The position numbers were made by a program, and so were the translations under genes. Of a DNA stretch of 47,028 nucleotides, positions 41,574 through 47,028 are shown in pieces. Under the pieces are notes generated by a model that saw nothing but the letters and a program-made list of their open reading frames with translations, searched no databases and was not told where the DNA came from. Numbering within the stretch: the first letter of the stretch is position 1; every line of letters begins with the position of its first letter. Source of the DNA: Candidatus Iainarchaeum sp. (GTDB lineage: Archaea > Iainarchaeota > Iainarchaeia > Iainarchaeales > Iainarchaeaceae); the NCBI GenBank assembly GCA_016202305.1, contig JACQPB010000002.1, positions 1-47,028 of the forward strand, given 5' to 3'.

Positions 41574-42671
41574 TCATGCTCTGAGCACGCGACTCCCGAT
41601 TTGAGCGAGCAAATCCCGCCTTATGTTCTGCGCAGTGACCTCAGGGCCCGCGCCGGGAGCCTCGACAACGTAAGGGTTGCCTGCGGTGTAGGTTCGCGTG
41701 ACGGCAACAATCTTGTTGCTGGTGCCGTCCAGATGGCCGAGAGGGCTCTTTTCCTGAATCTCTTCCAGTCCCACACGCATGGAAATCCCTCCTTCGGAGT
41801 TTTCAGCGCGGGCGACATAGCGTAACACACTGCCTTTCTGCCTTACGCGGAGCGCGCGCCCTGAAAAGTCTGGGTCAAGTTTTTCCAGCGCCTTGAGAAA
41901 CTCCTCTTTCTGGTCGGCACCGAGCACTTCCTTGGGCACGAATGGCTTGAGTTCTACATCGCCCATCTCCGCCTCGAATCCTGCGGAGCGCACGAGAATC
42001 AGCATCTTTTTTGCCACATCCTCGCCGGAGAGGTCATCAGCAGGGTTTGGCTCGGAGTAGCCGAGGGAAACCGCGCTGCGCACAGACTTTGAAAATCGCT
42101 CCCCACGCTGCAGCTCCGACGTGATGAAATTCAGAGTGCCTGAAAAGCAGCCCGCGAGAGACACCAGCTCGTCGTTCAGGTCCCTCAGGTCAAGCATCAG
42201 GCTCACGGCCTCTGCGCCGGCCATGACCGAGCACCGGAAGCCATAGCGCGGCACCTCACGCACGAGGCGCTGGAACGTGTCATTGTCGGAATAGGCAAGA
42301 GGGTTCTTGTTGGCAGTCACAATGGTAAATCCTGTTTTCCCGATGACTTTCTTGTGAAAGCCGAGCATTTCATCCTTCAGCGCCGTAACATCAACGAAAG
42401 CGAGGTTCTCGTGCCCGCCGCCGAGAGCCAGCGAAAGGATTTCCGGCAAAGGCAGAGGCTTGCCGACAATGGCGCCGGCGGAAAAAGAAAGCGCTTCCTT
42501 CGGGCCAATTCCGCGGGAAGAATAGGCAAGGCTTTTATTCGAGGCAAGCCCGACAATTCTAGTGGGGTTATTGTGCAGCTTCGCATCAGCATCCCTCCTT
42601 TCAATTATCTGCCTGACCAATGTGCTTCCGACATTACCGGTAGCTCCAATGATGAAGACATCCTGAATCAT
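41574..42671 (-). CDS. hom: Homoserine dehydrogenase
   Basis: Reduces aspartate semialdehyde to homoserine on the way to threonine and methionine. The 365-residue protein starts MIQDVFIIGATGNVGS with the NAD(P) glycine motif, and has VTANKNPLA, AGCFSGTLNFI and NPADDLSGEDVAKKML, the catalytic Asp/Lys region. There is no ACT domain. The frame extends over the RNase P RNA gene, but the ATG at 42671 follows a TATA box (TTTAAACATA) by about 25 bases and is certain enough. It diverges from the RNase P gene. Confidence 0.92.
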   Translation of the reverse strand: MIQDVFIIGATGNVGSTLVRQIIERRDADAKLHNNPTRIVGLASNKSLAYSSRGIGPKEALSFSAGAIVGKPLPLPEILSLALGGGHENLAFVDVTALKDEMLGFHKKVIGKTGFTIVTANKNPLAYSDNDTFQRLVREVPRYGFRCSVMAGAEAVSLMLDLRDLNDELVSLAGCFSGTLNFITSELQRGERFSKSVRSAVSLGYSEPNPADDLSGEDVAKKMLILVRSAGFEAEMGDVELKPFVPKEVLGADQKEEFLKALEKLDPDFSGRALRVRQKGSVLRYVARAENSEGGISMRVGLEEIQEKSPLGHLDGTSNKIVAVTRTYTAGNPYVVEAPGAGPEVTAQNIRRDLLAQIGSRVLRA

Positions 42672-42764
42672 GCAAAGATAACGGCGCAATATGTTTAAAT
42701 CAGGCCACGAAAGTTTTTCGGCGCCATGCACGGACTGATAACTCCCGGCAGTTAATGAGGCGCA

Positions 42765-42776
42765 TTCCTTAAAAAG
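42765..42776 (+). promoter_or_regulatory. TATA box of RNase P RNA gene
   Basis: TTCCTTAAAAAG lies about 25 bases before the first paired bases of the RNA. The spacing fits archaeal promoters. Confidence 0.6.
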
Positions 42777-42797
42777 GGCTTCAACCGAATATACTAC

Positions 42798-43124
42798 CGG
42801 GTAGCAGGCGACCGGATGTCGGTATCCCATATCAGGGACGCTGAGGAAAGTCCGCCCACACGCAGAACACACGCATCGAGAGATGGCCAGGGGCAACAGA
42901 AACGAGACCATTGTTTGCGAACGGAGTGAACCAAGTGCATTCGAAGAATGCGCTGTCGGCATCGCCGGTCGAAAACGGCGGATGAAACGGGCCCCTGAGT
43001 GTGCAACTCCCACGCGGAGGCTAAGTCGAATTCCGGTGAGGCCATGTCCTGAAAAGGGCAGAAACCCTTGCATTAATGGGTTTTCAAGGCCGGAACAGAA
43101 GGCGGCTTACGTCCTGCTGCCCGA
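42798..43124 (+). ncRNA. rnpB: RNase P RNA, archaeal type
   Basis: The catalytic RNA that matures tRNA 5' ends. The conserved region GAGGAAAGTCCGCCC is at about 42843-42857 and ACAGAAGGCGGCTTA near 43095-43109. The outer P1 helix forms from CGGGTAGCAGG at the start and CCTGCTGCCCG at 43113-43123. The length of about 327 bases is normal for archaea. The termini are estimated from P1. It is followed at once by the minus-strand coiled-coil gene. Confidence 0.93.
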
Positions 43125-43430
43125 CTATTTCATTTTCATTACAAGCGTGCTTTTTGCAACGATCAAACGGTTTTGCTTAAGTCGTGCCTGATTCAAAGCT
43201 TTATCGGCTTTTATTAGGCTCTCCTTGGCCATTTTCCTTTCATTAGTTCCCATTTTTTGCAAATCATATGCCGTCTTTTTTCGTTGATAGTCTTGTTTAA
43301 GTGATTCGATTGCTCTATCAGCTTCTTCAATTTTTCTGTCGAGTTGTGCAACTTTGGCTTTTCGGGTACCGAACGCTTTTATTAGCGGCTCTCTTGATTT
43401 TTTCCACAGGCCGGTTAGGAGTTTTTTCAT
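43125..43430 (-). CDS. Coiled-coil protein of unknown function
   Basis: A 101-residue, lysine-rich protein. From residue 25 on it is a continuous heptad-like helix (KVAQLDRKIEEADRAIESLK and following), with no signal or membrane segment. I know no family. It is AT-rich like the restriction island but lies outside the repeat that seems to bound that island. Its stop codon touches the 3' end of the RNase P RNA gene on the opposite strand. Confidence 0.45.
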   Translation of the reverse strand: MKKLLTGLWKKSREPLIKAFGTRKAKVAQLDRKIEEADRAIESLKQDYQRKKTAYDLQKMGTNERKMAKESLIKADKALNQARLKQNRLIVAKSTLVMKMK

Positions 43431-43528
43431 ATCATGTAAATGATTATATCTGGAATATAAATGCTTTCTTTGGTGTCAGTACTTCCTCGTTTTCCGAAAT
43501 AAGCCAAATTTGATGTGAAAGACAGTTT

Positions 43529-43576
43529 TTTATTGGAATCTCAATACCACGCCGTCTCTGCGGCAGGGTAATTCAC
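43529..43576 (-). repeat. Island-boundary repeat, copy 1
   Basis: Forty-eight bases: TTTATTGGAATCTC, AATACCACG, CCGTCTCTGCGG, CAGGGTAATTCAC on the plus strand. The stem formed by the inner CCG..CGG is imperfect here. It lies between the coiled-coil gene and the first endonuclease gene, and matches copies 2 and 3. Confidence 0.6.
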
Positions 43577-43649
43577 TATGCTCCAAATTTTTCTTTTTGA
43601 CTTTTCACTTTCGTAATAACTCATAAATGCCACCTCGTTTCTGGGTATT

Positions 43650-44363
43650 TCATAAAATTTGCTCTCGCTGCTTGAAGCATAGGTCCAGCTTGCCTGGCAT
43701 TACTCGGAAGCCTGTCCCGTGGTCATGCGGTCTGCCATCAGAATATTGTCCAATGCGGATGTCAACTGCTATTAATCCTTGCTTCACCAGTTCAATAAAT
43801 CTTTCGAAGTTGAATTCTTGCAGCAGGTAAGCTTCGTTGAACCAAAACTCTTCATTCCCGCCCCTGCCTTTGGACTCTGCTTTAACATATACTAACGCCG
43901 GGTATTTTCTCTCAAACGAATTTTTCAGTGTTGATTTGTCCCAGTATCCTAGTTCTTGGTTTTTTGCCGATACCAAAATCAGCTTGTTTTTTCTTGCGCT
44001 TATCTTGAATCCTTTTTTGCCTTTAAGGGTGTTATAGCCAGTGGCTTTTGCAGTAGTATGAAGCTCTTTTCTCCCTTTCCATTTTGCTGAGGGGTAACCA
44101 TACTTCTTCAGTAGACCCGCATTTGCTTTTGGCGGCAGAGGCGATTTGGTGAAAAGGGTTAGCATGCTTTTCGAGTTTTTTCTGGCAGATTTTAGCTCAA
44201 AATTATGCAAGTCGGGGCCAGCTATATTGTTTTCTTTGATGTTCACCAAGTCTTCAAAAGTCTTTCCAATGCCTGTGTTTCCGGTGCGATGAGTTTTTAT
44301 CCAGCCGACTTTTTTGATTTCCTTCAGTTTGGCAATAAACTCTTCATAAGTCAGCATTTCCAA
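43650..44363 (-). CDS. Type II restriction endonuclease of the MvaI/BcnI family
   Basis: A 237-residue endonuclease. GNTGIGKTFEDLVNIKENN, then LHNFELKSAR, then MLTLFTKSP follow the order of BcnI and MvaI, where the ELK motif and the acidic residues before it form the PD-(D/E)xK active site. EFWFNEAYLLQEFNFERFIELVK and the GRPHDHGTGFR end also match. MvaI cuts CCWGG and BcnI cuts CCSGG as monomers; the exact site here needs testing. The gene is on the same strand as the methyltransferase, 58 bases downstream of it, and is AT-rich compared with the chromosome core. Confidence 0.88.
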   Translation of the reverse strand: MEMLTYEEFIAKLKEIKKVGWIKTHRTGNTGIGKTFEDLVNIKENNIAGPDLHNFELKSARKNSKSMLTLFTKSPLPPKANAGLLKKYGYPSAKWKGRKELHTTAKATGYNTLKGKKGFKISARKNKLILVSAKNQELGYWDKSTLKNSFERKYPALVYVKAESKGRGGNEEFWFNEAYLLQEFNFERFIELVKQGLIAVDIRIGQYSDGRPHDHGTGFRVMPGKLDLCFKQREQIL

Positions 44364-44421
44364 ATTTGGGCGGCAAAACCAATTAAAAGAAGCGCTTTTT
44401 ACTCATAGCCGGAAAATCTTC

Positions 44422-45696
44422 CTACTTTGCACGTTTTTTTAATATGACTATAAATTCGTGGTTCATCGTGCTGCCAACTTCCCCTTTGACGTTTGTCGGG
44501 CTGTTGGATTTTGGGAGCCTTTTTGAGGGTATGTTCCTTATTATCGTTTTCTCATGTTCGTATGTTCCAACAGATTTGAATAATTCGACAATAATTTTGT
44601 CTGTTGGAATTTGCACCTGCTTTACTGTCCTATTTCCTACTACAAAGCAAAGCGTGCCACCTACTTTCATGACTCTATCTATTTCTTTTGCGCAGCTGTA
44701 AAAGTCTTTGTAAAAGCTCAATACTTCTTTTGCCCTTCTTTCATCTATCTTGGCTATTTTATCGACAATTTGAGCTAGGGTTAAGCTCTCAAGCGAGTAG
44801 TCAATTTTTTCTGCAGGTATCCCGCCCAAACTTGTTTGGTCAATTTTTTTGACTTTTTTTTCGTTGTAGTCGAGCCATTGCAATGCAAGCCTTGAAAATT
44901 GGCCGTAAGCTACTGTGGTTTTACTATCGCCATATGGGGGCGACGTTACAACAAGGTCAACGCTTCTGTCCGGAATACTTGTTCTATGTCTTGTATCTTC
45001 GTCTAAGACGAAGACCTTGCATTTATTTTTTTGTTCAATAAACTCTTTCATTCCACAGATATTTTCTCTTGCCTTTTCATAGAATTCTCGCAAAACATCA
45101 GGTTCAAATCTTTCCAGTTGGCTTGGTGCCATTTTGTAAAGTTTATATTCTCCTTTGCGGGTATCGGAAACATTCCTTACAGTTTCTGCAAAAGCTACCT
45201 TGAAAAAGTCTTTTACCGAACGGTCGTCAACGGCATTTATGCTTTTTTTTATTATGGCCAACTCCTTTATCACTCTTGGCTTGAACCAAAATTTTATATT
45301 AGAAAAATCTGGCACTTCTATATTGGCATCGCTTTTTTTGCTTATTTCTTTTTTCAGTTTTGAAAATTCCAGCTCCAAATAGTTGGTGTCAATCGGAGTG
45401 GTTTTTACTTTAGCAATGAGCAAAGCAAGAGGGTTTATGTCTACTCCATGAACTCTTTCAAAACCATCCAATAAGCATGATTCCACCAATACAGTGCCGG
45501 AACCCATGAATGGGTCTAAAACCGTTTTTTTCTCGGCACCAAACTCGTTCATTAATCGTCTGGCCACTTGCGGTATCATCATTGCGGGGTATGTATGAAA
45601 GCCGTGCGTGCAATACTTGCCGCTGTTGCTTTTGAAGTCCCAACTCGTGTCAATAGTTTGGCTAAGAGCAGGAGCCATGATAAGCTTAGATTGCAT
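44422..45696 (-). CDS. DNA methyltransferase, N4-cytosine type
   Basis: A 424-residue MTase of the amino-methylating class. TVLDPFMGSGTVLVES is the SAM-binding motif and VVTSPPYGD is the catalytic motif IV; SPPY with serine in place of Asp is typical of N4-cytosine enzymes, and the order DPFMGSGT before SPPY is the beta-type. It is the only methyltransferase visible among the two endonuclease genes, so it probably protects against both. A TATA box (CTTTATAAAG at 45716-45725) supports the ATG at 45696. Confidence 0.88.
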   Translation of the reverse strand: MQSKLIMAPALSQTIDTSWDFKSNSGKYCTHGFHTYPAMMIPQVARRLMNEFGAEKKTVLDPFMGSGTVLVESCLLDGFERVHGVDINPLALLIAKVKTTPIDTNYLELEFSKLKKEISKKSDANIEVPDFSNIKFWFKPRVIKELAIIKKSINAVDDRSVKDFFKVAFAETVRNVSDTRKGEYKLYKMAPSQLERFEPDVLREFYEKARENICGMKEFIEQKNKCKVFVLDEDTRHRTSIPDRSVDLVVTSPPYGDSKTTVAYGQFSRLALQWLDYNEKKVKKIDQTSLGGIPAEKIDYSLESLTLAQIVDKIAKIDERRAKEVLSFYKDFYSCAKEIDRVMKVGGTLCFVVGNRTVKQVQIPTDKIIVELFKSVGTYEHEKTIIRNIPSKRLPKSNSPTNVKGEVGSTMNHEFIVILKKRAK

Positions 45697-45846
45697 ATGC
45701 TAATTAATTTTGCGCCCTTTATAAAGAACTTTCTAGACCTCATTGCCGGTGCGAAGGGATGTCGAATGGTCATCGTTTGGCTGGCTCTCTGTCCGTCGCT
45801 TCATTTTTCCGCTTCCCAGTGGCCGCCCTTGTCCGGCCCGATGCGC

Positions 45847-45895
45847 TTTATTGTGATTTCATATATCGTCGTCTCTACGGCTGCGGGTAATTCAC
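45847..45895 (-). repeat. Island-boundary repeat, copy 2
   Basis: Forty-nine bases aligned with copy 1 from TTTATTG to GGGTAATTCAC, with a central CGTCGTCTCTACGGC. It lies between the methyltransferase and the XcyI-like endonuclease gene and is the most divergent of the three copies. Confidence 0.5.
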
Positions 45896-45915
45896 CTAAA
45901 AACGGTAAAGAGCTA

Positions 45916-47013
45916 TTAGCAGTTCAATAAATTTTTGAAGATGTACTGCAAAAACTTCTTTTTTTCTTCTTCCTTCGTGAGTATTGAAGTCAAATTATAG
46001 TATTTCCCAATAGTTTTGTCAGTCTCTATCCTTGATTCTACTTCATTAGTTATACAACTGGCCACTATTATGGTAAGCGCTTTGGGGCTATCTTTCAGAG
46101 ATTTTTCGAATGACTTTTTAGCAACTCCATATCTTTCAAGTGCGCCTGCCGGGTCAGTTCCGCCCTTAACCTCAATTACGGCAATCGTTCTTCCGTTAGA
46201 GCCAAGAATTGCAATATCGGGCTCGCTAGAAAAAAGCACAGATCTCTTATTTTTAAGAGTAAAACCTTTATAGTTCGTGATATTATCGATTTGTTTGACA
46301 GAGTTTCTTTTGTTGTATTTTTCCACAGCAGAATGATTGTCTCTTACCAAAAATGAAATTATTTGATTTCGCTCTATTGCTTCTTTGACTAGCATTTTCT
46401 GAACTACTTTTTCAGCCTCTGTACCAATTGCGTTTCTCCAAGAGCCGTCAATTTGTGAGCCAGTAGAAGCAAATAACATTCCAGAAATATGTTTATCGTT
46501 AAAACCTTCAAGTGCATTCTCAATTATCAGAGATATATGCTCATTGAACAATTTAGCCAATTTTAATGACTCTTCTTGAGTTGGATTGGCGCCTTTTTCA
46601 TTTTCAAATTTCTGAGGTGAAATACCGGCCAAATAGCTAACAGATTTTTGGGATAGTGCAGCAATATTTCTATAGTAACTAACTAATGCAGGATGTTCTC
46701 TAAGCAGCCGCGGATGGCAGAAGACTTGGATCAAACTTAGTTTCGTTTTCTTTATTTCATCCAGCGCCTTTTTTGCAATACCCCATTTTCGAGATTCGGC
46801 CCAATCAAAATTACCTTCCAACGGGATTAGCTTTTGTATTGTCTCGGAAAACTCGTAAGTGTGATATTCATTCAGCTTATTGTAGAAAAAGGTTGACCTG
46901 AGACGGTAGTTTATTGGAATCTCGAATACCCCGCCGTCTCTGCGGCGGGGACCGCCTGAATGAAATGTTCTTGTGCTTTTTGCTGGAATAAGTTTGCATG
47001 GTGGAAGCGGCAA
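45916..47013 (-). CDS. Type II restriction endonuclease, XcyI/Cfr9I-like
   Basis: Up to 365 residues. The core fits the XcyI family, which cuts CCCGGG: KLSLIQVFCHPRLLREHPAL, then AALSQKSVSYLAG, and the PD-(D/E)xK site SEPDIAILG followed by AVIEVKGGTDPAGALERYG. The start is uncertain: the only in-frame start codon before the conserved core is a TTG at 47013, and the frame then passes through repeat copy 3, giving RRRDGGVFEIPIN. There is no ATG until residue 180 or so. The true start may be non-standard or outside this window. It is AT-rich, on the same strand as the methyltransferase. Confidence 0.72.
   Translation of the reverse strand: MPLPPCKLIPAKSTRTFHSGGPRRRDGGVFEIPINYRLRSTFFYNKLNEYHTYEFSETIQKLIPLEGNFDWAESRKWGIAKKALDEIKKTKLSLIQVFCHPRLLREHPALVSYYRNIAALSQKSVSYLAGISPQKFENEKGANPTQEESLKLAKLFNEHISLIIENALEGFNDKHISGMLFASTGSQIDGSWRNAIGTEAEKVVQKMLVKEAIERNQIISFLVRDNHSAVEKYNKRNSVKQIDNITNYKGFTLKNKRSVLFSSEPDIAILGSNGRTIAVIEVKGGTDPAGALERYGVAKKSFEKSLKDSPKALTIIVASCITNEVESRIETDKTIGKYYNLTSILTKEEEKKKFLQYIFKNLLNC
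46910..46950 (-). repeat. Island-boundary repeat, copy 3
   Basis: TTTATTGGAATCTCGAATACC followed by a perfect hairpin CCCCGCCG-TCTCTG-CGGCGGGG (46929-46950). The hairpin is best preserved in this copy. It sits at the 5' end of the XcyI-like coding frame. Confidence 0.6.
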
Positions 47014-47028
47014 ATCATTGTGTATATG

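Noticed and set aside
42672-43073. N-terminal extension of the homoserine dehydrogenase frame
   Set aside because: It would translate the RNase P RNA gene in reverse; the ATG at 42671 has its own TATA box and matches family N-termini.
43529-46950. CRISPR array made by the island repeats
   Set aside because: Only three copies, spaced by 1-2.3 kb of genes, not by short spacers; no cas genes.

Overview
The window looks like chromosomal DNA of an archaeon, probably a member of the DPANN radiation that keeps a fair amount of biosynthesis (Diapherotrites- or Micrarchaeota-like; the exact lineage is my inference). The support is the archaeal 16S and 23S rRNA sequences, an archaeal-type RNase P RNA, archaeal tryptophanyl-tRNA synthetase, flap endonuclease, tRNA-splicing endonuclease, ribosomal protein eL40, a histone-fold protein, a UbiA-type enzyme of archaeal ether-lipid synthesis, TATA boxes about 25 bases before many starts, and frequent leaderless genes.

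Region by region. Bases 1-700 are AT-rich, with one membrane protein of unknown function and a strong hairpin. Bases 779-7507 hold endonuclease IV, a PLP-dependent decarboxylase-like enzyme, a ferredoxin, a Bcp peroxiredoxin, a histidine-rich lipoprotein, PurE, an arsR-acr3 arsenite efflux pair and a DsrE-like gene that has lost its 3' end. Bases 7650-14154 hold ilvD, a histone-fold gene of only 58 codons, an M24 peptidase, endA, trpS and several unrecognised proteins. Bases 14421-22932 hold fen1, an iron-type alcohol dehydrogenase, folC, an EamA transporter, and a thiamine salvage operon (thiamine pyrophosphokinase plus a three-gene ABC importer). Bases 22943-28815 hold a four-gene operon (UbiA prenyltransferase, COG1395-type regulator, unknown protein, protein isoaspartate methyltransferase), eL40, tRNA-Glu and a membrane-anchored zinc peptidase. 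Bases 28907-33840 hold a YhhQ-type transporter, an eL41-like peptide, galE and three glycosyltransferases.

The rRNA operon fills 34011-39571 in the order 16S, tRNA-Ala, 23S, with no 5S gene. Its spacers carry four copies of a short three-arm purine/pyrimidine repeat, and a fifth copy abuts tRNA-Glu. The 23S gene is bracketed by a stem that contains a clean bulge-helix-bulge motif, the substrate of the EndA enzyme encoded at 10863-11375. After the operon come an orphan UPF0175 protein, an unknown Rossmann-like protein, a gene broken by an in-frame TAA, homoserine dehydrogenase and RNase P RNA.

The right end (about 43125-47028) turns AT-rich and is a restriction-modification island: a MvaI/BcnI-type endonuclease, an N4-cytosine-type methyltransferase and an XcyI-type endonuclease on one strand. 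Three copies of a second repeat of about 48 bases sit at the gene boundaries, which suggests that the genes arrived as units. The three-arm repeat and this repeat-bounded island are the most unusual things I see.
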